A stretch of DNA of 63,812 bases. Source: Nostoc sp. KVJ20. Lineage in GTDB: Bacteria > Cyanobacteriota > Cyanobacteriia > Cyanobacteriales > Nostocaceae. The translations under genes and the position numbers were made by a program. Positions within the stretch are counted from its first letter, which is position 1. Each line of letters opens with the position of its first letter. Below are positions 43,513 through 52,524 of this stretch, piece after piece. The notes under the pieces are model-generated. The model saw nothing but the letters and a program-made list of their open reading frames with translations. It searched no databases and was not told the origin of the DNA. The stretch covers positions 1 to 63,812 of the forward strand of contig NZ_KV757638.1 of the NCBI RefSeq assembly GCF_001712795.1. The letters are read 5' to 3'.

Positions 43513-44667
43513 ATGGGATCTTTAAATTTTGTGAAGTTACTGGAGAATTCCATCAATGAACCCGGTTTAGGGTGGACTCTCTGCTTTATAGGGGAAGATC
43601 AATCTAACAAACTTGCAGAACTCACGCAGGAATTGAGAGGCGAATTTTCCACCACAGGCGATGGAAAAGAGATTTTATCTGGTTTTTCCTATTGGGGAAT
43701 AGGCCCAACGATCGCATGGGATCATGCTTGCAATGATCGATTCTATCTCGTGATGAAAGAGAGTATAGAGTCTTTTAGATATCGATGGCATCAAATTCAT
43801 TCTAATAATATCAGAGATCAGAAATATCATTATGTAAGTTTAGGTGTCGGCACAGGTGAAAAAGACCAAAATATTTTAAGTTTATTACTCAACTCAAATC
43901 CCGATTTACTCTATTTTCCAGTTGATATGAGTTCGGAGATGTTAAGGCTAGGTGTGCAACGGTCAATTCGAGGTTCACAATTGCAAGGTAGTCATGTGCT
44001 GCCAATTCAAGTTGACTTTTCAATCGAGAGAAATGTTGACAAATTACGAAAACTACTAGATAAAGTCATCAATGATAGTCCTGTACTATTTTCTCTATTG
44101 GGAAACACATTAGCTAATTTTCAACGAGATACAGAACTGCTGGAAAGTCTTTCTAAGTTAATGCGACCTGAGGATAGGCTACTCCTAGAAGTAGCAACCA
44201 CTGAAGATTTAAGCGAAGAAGCAGCCCAAAAGGCAGCGAAAGAGTACGCTAAAACTAGGTCTTTTAAAGAGTTTGTCACAAGTGCCTTGCTGCAAAACAC
44301 TGATTTACATATCGATTTGAATAGTGTATTTTTTGATGGTTCTATAGAGACTGATAGAGGAATTTTAATAAAAATCCTGTATCGTAACCTCACTGGAAAC
44401 AAAATTGAAGTGGTGTTACCTGACCGGTCAGTAATGAATTTTGAAGACCAAGATACGATTCGTTTGCTTCTAACTCGGAAATATACTTCTAATGGTATCG
44501 ACAAAGCTATATCAGACAGTAAGCTAGTGCTTGTTGATAGGCTACATACAGTATTGGAACCACGTTTGAAGAATGGATTTGGTATGGATTTAATCTTAGT
44601 TGCCCCTGACTCTTCAGGAATTAACAAGAATTCTTCTGTAGCAAATAGTATATGGTCTAAACGGTAA
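43513..44667 (+). CDS. EgtD-like histidine-specific SAM methyltransferase family protein
   Basis: 384-aa methyltransferase of the EgtD type (Methyltransf_33). The SAM-binding motif is SLGVGTGEKDQNILSLLL (about residues 115-132), then FPVDMSSEMLRLG as in EgtD's 'DVS' segment, and FSLLGNTLANFQRDTELL, which aligns with LGSTIGNF. EgtD trimethylates histidine in ergothioneine synthesis; no EgtB-like gene is present here, and N-terminal and C-terminal parts differ, so the substrate may be another amine. GAGG six bases upstream supports the start. It is in one operon with the membrane protein that begins eight bases after its stop. Confidence 0.75.
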   Translation: MGSLNFVKLLENSINEPGLGWTLCFIGEDQSNKLAELTQELRGEFSTTGDGKEILSGFSYWGIGPTIAWDHACNDRFYLVMKESIESFRYRWHQIHSNNIRDQKYHYVSLGVGTGEKDQNILSLLLNSNPDLLYFPVDMSSEMLRLGVQRSIRGSQLQGSHVLPIQVDFSIERNVDKLRKLLDKVINDSPVLFSLLGNTLANFQRDTELLESLSKLMRPEDRLLLEVATTEDLSEEAAQKAAKEYAKTRSFKEFVTSALLQNTDLHIDLNSVFFDGSIETDRGILIKILYRNLTGNKIEVVLPDRSVMNFEDQDTIRLLLTRKYTSNGIDKAISDSKLVLVDRLHTVLEPRLKNGFGMDLILVAPDSSGINKNSSVANSIWSKR

Positions 44668-44675
44668 GATGTGAT

Positions 44676-45281
44676 ATGAGTATGAAAAACTTAGTAACCT
44701 TTATCACGTTTTTCCCTTTACTTCTAGGATTTATTCTAGCTGCCGTCTGGTGGACTCAGGGAGGAAGTTTTGAGTCACTACTGACAGGCTTGGGATTATT
44801 AGCAACAATTACTGGGATTTTTGGCGAACGATGGGCATCAGCTAACGAAAAGAGGATAGAATTTCTGCGTGCTTTACTGAATGAGTGCAGATCAAATGAG
44901 GTAATTTTATCTGATAGCCGCTTCAACCCAAACTCGCATAAGCCGGGACGACCAATAGTCTTTCCGCGATTAATTATATCTGTTACCGAAACTGCGATCG
45001 CATCTAATGTTTTTGCAGAACGTCAAGATAGAGAGTTGTTTTCGCTTATACATCAATGGCGACATACTGCTAATGAGTTTAACCGGAGATTAGATATTAC
45101 CGAGTTGCGTACATTCACAAACCTGTCACCACAAGAAATTCGTTCACTATACGAAGCACTACAGGAATCAAAAGAGTTCAATGAAGCACTGAATTTGACT
45201 CAACACATCACAACTTTTTTGAAATCAAACTATCTAAAAGGCTTTGGTGATAGTGAAGTCTTAACTCCTTCAAGGAACTAA
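44676..45281 (+). CDS. Membrane-anchored helical protein, unknown function
   Basis: 201-aa protein with two membrane helices at the N-terminus (about 4-26, LVTFITFFPLLLGFILAAVWW, and about 32-49, SLLTGLGLLATITGIFG) and a long, mainly helical cytosolic part (about 55-190). No family recognised. It is co-directional with the EgtD-like methyltransferase, eight bases after its stop, so the two probably work together, perhaps with this protein tethering or sensing at the membrane (inference). Confidence 0.7.
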   Translation: MSMKNLVTFITFFPLLLGFILAAVWWTQGGSFESLLTGLGLLATITGIFGERWASANEKRIEFLRALLNECRSNEVILSDSRFNPNSHKPGRPIVFPRLIISVTETAIASNVFAERQDRELFSLIHQWRHTANEFNRRLDITELRTFTNLSPQEIRSLYEALQESKEFNEALNLTQHITTFLKSNYLKGFGDSEVLTPSRN

Positions 45282-45368
45282 TGACCGAAATCTGTGGGTA
45301 GATATTTAACAATCAGCCTGAAAGCAAGTTTAAAATTTAAGTAAAGAAATATTTCGTAGCTTACAGGC

Positions 45369-48300
45369 ATGAAACGCATCGTCTTGGTTGCTGGGTTTGA
45401 ATCGTTCAACGCTGACTTGTATAGAAAAGCAGCTTTTTTGGCTAACTCTCGTTGTCTAGAGTTGGATATTCGGGTATTTAGCGATCGCGATCTTACCAAC
45501 AAACGCACCGAGGTAGAAGCAGCACTTGATGGCGCTGATGTGTTTTTCGGCAGCCTCCTATTTGATTATGACCAGGTTGTGTGGTTGCGCGATCGCATTT
45601 CCAAAATTCCCATCCGCCTAGTTTTTGAGTCAGCCTTGGAATTGATGAGTTTAACCAAGCTGGGGGACTTTGCCATTGGCGACAAACCCAAAGGAATGCC
45701 CAAACCAGTTAAATTCATCCTCGACAAATTTAGCAATGGACGAGAAGAAGACAAACTCGCTGGTTACATCAGCTTCTTAAAAATTGGCCCCAAGCTACTG
45801 AAATACGTGCCAGTGCAAAAAGTCCAAGACTTACGCAACTGGTTAATTATCTATGGTTACTGGAATGCTGGCGGCCCAGAAAACGTCGCTTCATTATTCT
45901 GGACACTGGCAGAAAAATACTTGGGTTTAAAAGTCGGCGACATTCCCCCACTAATCGAAACCCCCAACATCGGATTACTCCACCCCGACTATCAAGGATT
46001 TTTTGAATCGCCCCGCGACTATTTGGAATGGTATAAAACCCATTGTAGAGACGCGATTCATCGCGTCTATTGGGAAGACGCGATGAATCGCGTCTCTACA
46101 AAACCGATTGTTGGGATTTTACTCTACCGAAAACACGTCATCACCAAACAACCCTACATTCCCCAACTGATTCGCAGTTTTGAAAAAGCCGGCTTAACTC
46201 CTTTACCCATTTTCATCAACGGCGTAGAAGGACACGTAGCAGTACGAGATTTGATGACAACCGACTATGAAATTCAGCAACGACAACTAGGTAATATAGA
46301 GACAGCCTCACTTTCTAGTGAAGCAGTAAAAGTAGATGCGATCGTTTCGACAATTGGCTTTCCTTTGGTGGGTGGCCCGGCTGGTTCAATGGAAGCAGGG
46401 CGTCAAATAGAAGTCGCAAAACGCATCCTCACAGCCAAGAATGTACCTTATATTGTTGCAGCACCTCTATTAATTCAAGATATTTCCTCGTGGACACGCC
46501 AAGGTGTCGGCGGATTGCAAAGTGTGGTGTTGTACGCGTTACCAGAATTGGATGGGGCAATTGATACCGTTCCCCTCGGTGGTTTGGTGGGCGAAAATAT
46601 TTATCTGGTTCCCGAACGGGTGCAGCGATTAATTGGTAGGGTGAAAACTTGGGTGTCTTTACGGCAAAAACCTGCATCAGAACGCAAGATTGCCATAATT
46701 TTATACGGGTTTCCTCCAGGTTATGGCGCTGTGGGTACAGCTGCATTATTAAATGTACCGCGTAGTTTGCTGAAGTTTCTCCACGCACTCAAAGAACAAG
46801 GTTATACCGTGGGGGATTTACCGGAAGATGGGGAAGAATTGATTCGCTGGGTGAAAGAAGCGGATGAGGCTAATCCTCTTGTGGGGCAGTCGTCTCGCCT
46901 GCCCCTAGATAATGGCGGGCAAGATGCCCACCCCACAAGAACTGTAAATGTCCGCACATTAGAAAAATGGCTGGGATATCTGCAAACATCTCGCATCGAA
47001 AAACAATGGCAATCTCTTACCGGGACTGGAATTAAGACATATAGTGATGAATTTCAGATTGGCGGTGTGCAATTAGGAAATGTGTGGATAGGAGTACAAC
47101 CACCTTTGGGGATACAAGGCGACCCCATGCGCTTAATGTTTGAACGAGATTTAACGCCCCATCCGCAATATGTCGCTTATTATAAATGGCTGCAAAATGA
47201 GTTTCAAGCTGATGCTCTAGTTCACTTTGGGATGCATGGGACGGTGGAATGGTTGCCTGGTTCTCCTTTGGGTAATACTGGTTATTCTTGGTCAGATATA
47301 CTGTTAGGAAATTTGCCTAATCTATATATATATGCAGCAAATAATCCGTCTGAGTCTATGTTGGCAAAACGTCGCGGTTATGGTGTATTAATTTCTCATA
47401 ATGTACCGCCTTATGGTCGCGCAGGTTTATATAAGGAATTGGTGTCATTGCGGGATTTAATCTCGGAGTATCGGGAAGATCCGCAAAAGAATTATCTGCT
47501 TAAGGAAGGGATTTGTAAAAAAATTGTGGACTCTGGTTTAGATGCAGATTGTCCGTTTGAAGATGCGAAAAAGTTAGGTATAGCCTTTACTCCCGAAAAT
47601 GTTCGGATGTTTAGCAGCCATGCTTTTGATGATTATTTAGTGGAGTTGTATGAGTATTTGCAAGTTTTAGAAAATCGGTTGTTTTCTTCTGGGTTGCATA
47701 TTTTGGGAGAAGCACCAAATGAGGAGGAATTGGCGTCGTATTTGGAGGCTTATTTTGGGGATGAGAAAGAAATAACTGAAGAAAGAGAAAAAGAGGAGAG
47801 ACTAATAAAAGATTTGTTAATGCAATCTACGGATGAGTTAACGAATTTATTAAGGGGTTTGAATGGGGAATATATTCCGCCTGCGCCTGGTGGGGATTTG
47901 TTGCGGGATGGGGCTGGTGTGTTACCAACTGGGAGAAATATTCATGCTTTAGATCCTTATCGGATGCCTTCACCTGCTGCATACCAACGCGGACGAGAAA
48001 TTGCTCAAAAAATTATTGCCCAGCATTTGGATGAACATGATAAATATCCAGAAACGGTGGCGGTGATGTTATGGGGATTAGATGCAATTAAAACTAAGGG
48101 AGAATCTCTGGGTATTCTGCTGGAATTAGTGGGGGCTGAACCTATTAAGGAAGGAACTGGCAGAATTGTTCGTTATGAATTGAAACCGTTGATAGAAGTT
48201 GGCCATCCCCGCATTGATGTGTTGGGTAATTTATCTGGGATTTTCCGGGATAGTTTTGTAAATATCATCGAATTGTTGGATGATTTATTTCAACGGGCGA

Positions 48301-49103
48301 CTGATGTTGATGAATCGGAAGATCAGAATTTTATTAGGAAACACGCTTTAGCTTTAAAAGCCCAAGGTGTGGAAAATGCATCAGCGAGATTGTTTTCTAA
48401 CCCGGCGGGTGATTTTGGTTCTTTGGTAAACGATCGCGTTGTGGATGGTAACTGGGAATCTGGTGAGGAGTTGGGGAATACTTGGCAAAGTCGCAATGTG
48501 TTTAGCTACGGGAGAGAAGACAAAGGTCAAGCTAGACCAGAAGTTTTGAATACGTTGTTAAAAACTAGCGATCGCATTGTTCAAGAAATCGATTCGGTAG
48601 AATATGGTTTAACGGATATTCAAGAATATTACGCCAACACCGGCGGTTTGAAAAAGGCGGCAGAAAAACAAAGCGGTAAGAAGGTTACAACTAGTTTTGT
48701 GGAAAGTTTCTCGAAAGATACTACACCCCGCAATTTAGATGATTTGCTGCGAATGGAGTATCGCACCAAATTGGTAAATCCCAAATGGGCGCAAGCGATG
48801 GCCAATCAAGGTTCTGGTGGTGCGTTTGAAATTTCCCAACGGATGACGGCGTTGATTGGTTGGGGTGGTACTGCCGATTTTACCGATGATTGGGTTTATG
48901 ACCAAGCGGCTGATACTTATGCATTGGATGCAGAGATGGCGGATAAATTACGCAAGGCAAATCCTGAAGCTTTTCGCAATATTTTAGGGAGAATGTTGGA
49001 GGCGCATGGGCGGGGTTTCTGGGAAGCTGATGGTGATAAGTTAGATAAATTGCGCCAATTGTATGAGTTGACAGATGAAGAGTTGGAAGGAGTAACGGTT
49101 TAG
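45369..49103 (+). CDS. cobN: Chelatase large subunit, CobN/ChlH family (CobN-like)
   Basis: 1244-aa large subunit of a class I ATP-dependent chelatase, which holds the tetrapyrrole while metal is inserted. Conserved motifs are VHFGMHGTVEWLPG, NNPSESMLAKRRGYGVLISHN and, near the end, MEYRTKLVNPKWAQAMANQGSGGAFEIS. The family has ChlH (magnesium, chlorophyll) and CobN (cobalt) branches. The short N-terminus (KRIVLVAGFESFN) and length resemble the cyanobacterial CobN-like paralogue more than ChlH, so cobalt is favoured but not proven. Two palindromic elements are inserted in frame, giving HCRDAIHRVYWEDAMNRVST (about 227-246) and NPLVGQSSRLPLDNGGQDAH (about 502-521). No small subunits are encoded nearby. 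Confidence 0.85.
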   Translation: MKRIVLVAGFESFNADLYRKAAFLANSRCLELDIRVFSDRDLTNKRTEVEAALDGADVFFGSLLFDYDQVVWLRDRISKIPIRLVFESALELMSLTKLGDFAIGDKPKGMPKPVKFILDKFSNGREEDKLAGYISFLKIGPKLLKYVPVQKVQDLRNWLIIYGYWNAGGPENVASLFWTLAEKYLGLKVGDIPPLIETPNIGLLHPDYQGFFESPRDYLEWYKTHCRDAIHRVYWEDAMNRVSTKPIVGILLYRKHVITKQPYIPQLIRSFEKAGLTPLPIFINGVEGHVAVRDLMTTDYEIQQRQLGNIETASLSSEAVKVDAIVSTIGFPLVGGPAGSMEAGRQIEVAKRILTAKNVPYIVAAPLLIQDISSWTRQGVGGLQSVVLYALPELDGAIDTVPLGGLVGENIYLVPERVQRLIGRVKTWVSLRQKPASERKIAIILYGFPPGYGAVGTAALLNVPRSLLKFLHALKEQGYTVGDLPEDGEELIRWVKEADEANPLVGQSSRLPLDNGGQDAHPTRTVNVRTLEKWLGYLQTSRIEKQWQSLTGTGIKTYSDEFQIGGVQLGNVWIGVQPPLGIQGDPMRLMFERDLTPHPQYVAYYKWLQNEFQADALVHFGMHGTVEWLPGSPLGNTGYSWSDILLGNLPNLYIYAANNPSESMLAKRRGYGVLISHNVPPYGRAGLYKELVSLRDLISEYREDPQKNYLLKEGICKKIVDSGLDADCPFEDAKKLGIAFTPENVRMFSSHAFDDYLVELYEYLQVLENRLFSSGLHILGEAPNEEELASYLEAYFGDEKEITEEREKEERLIKDLLMQSTDELTNLLRGLNGEYIPPAPGGDLLRDGAGVLPTGRNIHALDPYRMPSPAAYQRGREIAQKIIAQHLDEHDKYPETVAVMLWGLDAIKTKGESLGILLELVGAEPIKEGTGRIVRYELKPLIEVGHPRIDVLGNLSGIFRDSFVNIIELLDDLFQRATDVDESEDQNFIRKHALALKAQGVENASARLFSNPAGDFGSLVNDRVVDGNWESGEELGNTWQSRNVFSYGREDKGQARPEVLNTLLKTSDRIVQEIDSVEYGLTDIQEYYANTGGLKKAAEKQSGKKVTTSFVESFSKDTTPRNLDDLLRMEYRTKLVNPKWAQAMANQGSGGAFEISQRMTALIGWGGTADFTDDWVYDQAADTYALDAEMADKLRKANPEAFRNILGRMLEAHGRGFWEADGDKLDKLRQLYELTDEELEGVTV
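46045..46099. repeat. 55-bp perfect palindrome inserted in frame in cobN
   Basis: Arms of 24 bp (46045-46068 and 46076-46099) are perfectly complementary around ATTGGGA, and each arm is itself a near palindrome (GACGCGATTCATCGCGTC). The same GACGCGAT-N-ATCGCGTC unit lies in the MITEs at 23956 and 41032. Here it is translated and the frame is kept. Confidence 0.85.
46877..46940. repeat. 64-bp palindromic element inserted in frame in cobN
   Basis: Ends TCTTGTGGGG (46877-46886) and CCCCACAAGA (46931-46940) are perfect inverted repeats; inside, TCGCCTGCCC faces GGCGGGCAAGATGCCC. It is a different element from the one at 46045, also read through in frame. Confidence 0.8.
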
Positions 49104-49191
49104 TGAATTGGGTACATTAGTGTACGTCAGCATTTGATGTCTGTCTTAGAGGTTATTTGAAAAGTGTTTCGCTGTGACTTTAGACACTTTT

Positions 49192-49270
49192 AGATCCCCC
49201 TAAATCCCCCTTAAAAAGGGGGGCTTTGAGAATTTTTTGCCCCCCTTTTTAAGGGGGGTTGGGGGGATCT
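49192..49270. repeat. Long inverted repeat after cobN (CCCCCTTAAAAAGGGGGG type)
   Basis: The arm 49192-49223 (AGATCCCCCTAAATCCCCC...) pairs with 49239-49270 (...AAGGGGGGTTGGGGGGATCT) with few mismatches around a 15-base loop. It is probably a non-autonomous mobile repeat and can also end transcription between the convergent cobN and glycosyltransferase genes. A related piece lies at 52262-52332. Confidence 0.75.
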
Positions 49271-49314
49271 AAAATTTTTGATGCCGACAAGAGGACTTTT
49301 AAAACATCCTTTTA

Positions 49315-50826
49315 TCAATTCAAAATATACCAAATACCATCATTACTTTTGGATAAAATACGATATCTTTTCTCAATCAATTCTAGAATCTTGGGAAACC
49401 CTTTTTTAATGCCACTTTCATCGTTATCACTAATAAATATATAAGGAGGCTTGGATAAATCTAACTCCTGTAGAAGTTGTGGCCATTGCTCAGATAGAAA
49501 TAATTCCAGTGACCATCCATTTAATGATGTTGCTTGAGTCCGACCAGATAAGTAGTAAATAGACGGGTCACCAGCAACAAAAATCTCACCAGGTAAACTT
49601 CCTGGTTGAGAGAGAAACTCAACCTCAGAACGAAGCAATGTATAGTCTTCTCTAAATACATTCTGATATTTAAATCGTGTATCTTCAGTTAAAGCAAAAT
49701 TATTCTTCACTAAAGCCACACCCTTGAATTGGAAATTTAATAATAAAGGTAATAAAAATAAAAATGACACCAGAATCTTAATTCGTCGTGAACTCAATTC
49801 CTTGAAAGGCTGCCATAATATATCTAAACCTTTAGTTGCTAAAATACCTGTAGGCACAAATAGTAGTAAATAATGGTAACTCCATAGTGACCTGGTTTGT
49901 ATAACAATAATACCCAACCCTAAAACAAACCACACAACAAGTAACAAAGTCAATAAATTCTTACCCTTACGCAAGGATATATTGACTGCAACAATAGCAA
50001 TTAAAACTAAAGTTACAAAATTCTTTAAGAACCATGCTGTTCCAAAAACTAACTTGAATATATTAAAAGTGCCATCAGCAACCACTTGCCTGGGATATAC
50101 AAAAAATGTCTTATATACAATTGATAAACTATTAACTCCAGCAAAGTAGCTGACAACCAATAGAATGGGAAAGATAAGTCCTAAAAAAATTGGCACGCAA
50201 ATTTCAATAAATATTTTCTGGAAACTTTGATGTTTGATCAATACAGAATGGAATAAGATAGTTAGCCAGAAAGCAAGCAAAATAGGTAGAAATATTAATT
50301 TAAATATCAGGACGATTCCACCCATAAAGCCTGATATTAAAAGTTGAATAAATCTTGCCTTGCCTTCATGATTAAAAGATTGATAAGTCAGCCAAAGGCA
50401 GATAAACAAAGGAAAACCAACTAGTCCTTCTACTTGAGTAAATTGCCGATGATATGAAGAAATATAGTAAACACCAACCGTTAACAACGGTACTAAACTT
50501 GCAATTATCCGATGCTGAAAATAAGTTTTTAAAGTCAGTTGCAATATTATGGAGAAAAGCATCATATACATCAGTTCAAATATATGGATGCCAATCTCAT
50601 TAAAACCAAACAAATTTCCTGCTAAAAAATAAAAGTAATAAATTCCAGGTTGCTTTAGATCCCAAAAATCCCGATATAGTACTTTTCCTTGTTGCATCTC
50701 CAAAGCACCTGTTGTAAATAGTGCTTGATCTCCTGAAAATGGAAAAGGTAAATGTATCAAACCAATTATGACAACAGAAATTAAAACCAGAAAGTCAATT
50801 TTGCTTAATTTAGGAAGATTAATCAT
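49315..50826 (-). CDS. GT-C membrane glycosyltransferase (PMT/ArnT-like)
   Basis: 503-aa integral membrane protein with about eleven hydrophobic helices. After the first helix (about 10-28) comes the acidic loop FSGDQALF (30-37), the place of the catalytic Asp in GT-C enzymes, and YRDFWDLKQPGIYYFYF (51-67), a stretch common in cyanobacterial and bacterial PMT_2-type transferases. The C-terminal 120 residues are soluble (FREDYTLLRSEVEFL, GEIFVAGDPSIYYLSGR). It probably transfers a lipid-linked sugar at the cell envelope. It is monocistronic, with long repeat-rich flanks on both sides. Confidence 0.83.
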   Translation of the reverse strand: MINLPKLSKIDFLVLISVVIIGLIHLPFPFSGDQALFTTGALEMQQGKVLYRDFWDLKQPGIYYFYFLAGNLFGFNEIGIHIFELMYMMLFSIILQLTLKTYFQHRIIASLVPLLTVGVYYISSYHRQFTQVEGLVGFPLFICLWLTYQSFNHEGKARFIQLLISGFMGGIVLIFKLIFLPILLAFWLTILFHSVLIKHQSFQKIFIEICVPIFLGLIFPILLVVSYFAGVNSLSIVYKTFFVYPRQVVADGTFNIFKLVFGTAWFLKNFVTLVLIAIVAVNISLRKGKNLLTLLLVVWFVLGLGIIVIQTRSLWSYHYLLLFVPTGILATKGLDILWQPFKELSSRRIKILVSFLFLLPLLLNFQFKGVALVKNNFALTEDTRFKYQNVFREDYTLLRSEVEFLSQPGSLPGEIFVAGDPSIYYLSGRTQATSLNGWSLELFLSEQWPQLLQELDLSKPPYIFISDNDESGIKKGFPKILELIEKRYRILSKSNDGIWYILN

Positions 50827-50976
50827 GAAAATTTACTCCTGTTGAATAAATATAATATAGGACTTACGCATTGACAGAAAATACCAAATATGGATTTTTT
50901 GAAAAAGCACGTCTGTCGTAGGGGTAAAGCACATTGCTCATTGGTGTCAACTTAAGCTAAAACCCTTTTCAAATCT

Positions 50977-51080
50977 CGTTTTCAGCCTCTAGCTGGAAAT
51001 GCGGCTCCTGGCGGCTCTGCCGCCAGTAAGCGAGGCGGAGCCTCAACGACGAGCATTCCCAGTCGGAGACTGGGAACGAG
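50977..51080. mobile_element. MITE-like palindrome (CAGCCTC...GGCGGAGCC...TGGGAACGAG), copy 1
   Basis: The left end CGTTTTCAGCCTCTAGCTGG and right end CCCAGTCGGAGACTGGGAACG frame inner palindromes GGCGGCTCTGCCGCC and AGGCGGAGCCT. The same architecture recurs at 52412-52524. No coding capacity. Confidence 0.65.
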
Positions 51081-51266
51081 GCAAATGGGCTAAACCTTAG
51101 CTATCCGCTCACAAAATGAATTTTGAACTTCATAGTGGATAGCGCCGGCGGTAAGCGAGTCCGCGTACTCTGTAAGAGTTGCAAGCTACGCTTTTAGCAT
51201 CTCGTAGAGAGCGTCTTCATTCTGAATTCTGAATTCTTCTTCTTAAGGCTATGAAAATTTAAACAT

Positions 51267-51494
51267 TTGCAGCTAATGTTACTTCATTTATAAGAAAGGC
51301 TTAAGTTTTTCTTGCAAATGTATAAGCCATTGCAGCAAATGCTTAATACTTTGCAACAAATGTTCTTCCATATATAAGAAAGGCTTAAGTCTTTCTTGCA
51401 AATGTATAAGTCGTTGCTGCAATTGTTTAATACTTTGCAACAAACGTTATTCCATATATAAGAAAGGCTTAAATCATTGCAGCAATTGTTGTAA
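51267..51494. repeat. Tandem 84-85-bp repeat, about 2.7 copies
   Basis: Units begin at 51267, 51351 and 51436 with TTGCAGCTAATG, TTGCAACAAATG and TTGCAACAAACG. Each holds ATAAGAAAGGCTTAAG; in units 1 and 2 this continues to TTTCTTGCAAATGTATAAG, so AAGAAAG and CTTTCTT can form a hairpin. The array lies 160 bases before the 51657 gene. Confidence 0.8.
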
Positions 51495-51656
51495 CGAACT
51501 TATGTATCTATTTATTGCCGGAAATAAAATATAGTCTAAGTGAAATTAACTAAATTTTTTGAGATGCAATCGCAACTGATTTGCTATATTTTCCCATGAC
51601 AATTAGAAATATTTTGGTATAAAACAGTACTAACAACCTAGTGGCAGAGATGCATT

Positions 51657-52097
51657 ATGGCACGTCGTAAAAGAAATTCCAGCATTTTAGAACGAGCCGA
51701 TCGCCGGATTGAAAGTTTGCAATCTATCAGTGTAGAACTTGACTTTGGCGAAGGATTGACTATCCAAGCTTACACCATGACAATTAACGATCTCCGGTCT
51801 AAACTTGCTGCTTACAACACTGCATTATCTACCATTGACAAACTTACAGATGACGTGAATAACGCAGAAAAGGCTGTAATAGCGATGTCAGAAAAAATGT
51901 TACTAGGAGTTGGCAGCCGTTACGGTAAAACCAGCCCACAATACGAGATGGCAGGTGGTGCGCGACGAGGTAATACCAAGAAGAAGCAAAGCGTACTAAG
52001 TAATTCCAAACTCACCAATTCTTTAGCAGCTGATTCTGTGAAGCTTTCTTCCACAAATGGATCTATGAATGGGGTGTCGGGTGCGATCATGAGTTGA
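51657..52097 (+). CDS. Conserved-looking cyanobacterial protein of unknown function
   Basis: 146-aa soluble basic protein. Residues 1-80 look structured: RRIESLQSISVELDFGEGLTIQAYTMTINDLRSKLAAYNTALSTIDKL, a strand pair followed by a helix that may form a coiled coil. The C-terminal 60 residues are Ser/Asn/Lys rich and likely disordered. I have the impression of a small family restricted to cyanobacteria, but no function is known to me. It stands alone between two repeat-rich gaps, with the tandem array in its promoter region. Confidence 0.65.
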   Translation: MARRKRNSSILERADRRIESLQSISVELDFGEGLTIQAYTMTINDLRSKLAAYNTALSTIDKLTDDVNNAEKAVIAMSEKMLLGVGSRYGKTSPQYEMAGGARRGNTKKKQSVLSNSKLTNSLAADSVKLSSTNGSMNGVSGAIMS

Positions 52098-52261
52098 ATG
52101 AAGAGTGCTGAGTTTTATCGAGGATGTTGGAGGCAGAGGGCAGGATAGCGCAGCGGTAGGGGTAAGGGGAAAGAAAAAACTTTTACCCTTTACCCTTTAA
52201 CCTTTTCCCGAAACCCAATTCCGAGTTAAAAATGCTTTACCTAAGCAGTATTGCACCGTAG

Positions 52262-52332
52262 CCTTATTAAGGGGGGAACCGGAAAAACATCTATTAAAGT
52301 CTTCCTTAATAAGGGGGAGTTAGGGGGATCAA
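52262..52332. repeat. Fragment of the TTAAGGGGG-type inverted repeat
   Basis: TTATTAAGGGGGGAACC on the left and CCTTAATAAGGGGGAGTTAGGGGGATC on the right resemble the right arm of the element at 49192-49270. Confidence 0.55.
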
Positions 52333-52411
52333 GATATGTGCAACTTCACATAAAATTGGTATAGGACTCATAATCGAATGGCACTAAGAAAAGCCCAAAA
52401 GCTTGTGTTGT

Positions 52412-52524
52412 CTTGTTTCCAGCCTCCAGGCTGGGAATGTATTTAAAAGAGGCTCTGCCTCAATTCAAGCTACTGGAGGCGGAGCCTCCCAGAATGGATT
52501 CCCAGCCTGGAGGCTGGGAACTAG
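52412..52524. mobile_element. MITE-like palindrome, copy 2
   Basis: CTTGTTTCCAGCCTCCAGG at the left and CCAGCCTGGAGGCTGGGAAC at the right enclose GAGGCTCTGCCTC and GGAGGCGGAGCCTCC. Its layout equals the copy at 50977. Confidence 0.7.

Larger units (their letters stand above)
50827..51656. other. Repeat-rich intergenic region
   Basis: 830 bases without a gene. In order: leader of the glycosyltransferase, a MITE-like palindrome (50977-51080), a second short GC-rich repeat fragment (about 51137-51215), a GAATTCTGA piece, a tandem 84-85-bp repeat (51267-51494) and the leader of the 51657 gene. Confidence 0.65.

Noticed and set aside
45282..45368. Cobalamin riboswitch before cobN, also sought before cobD
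   Set aside because: No B12-box-like sequence or suitable leader length was found at either gene.
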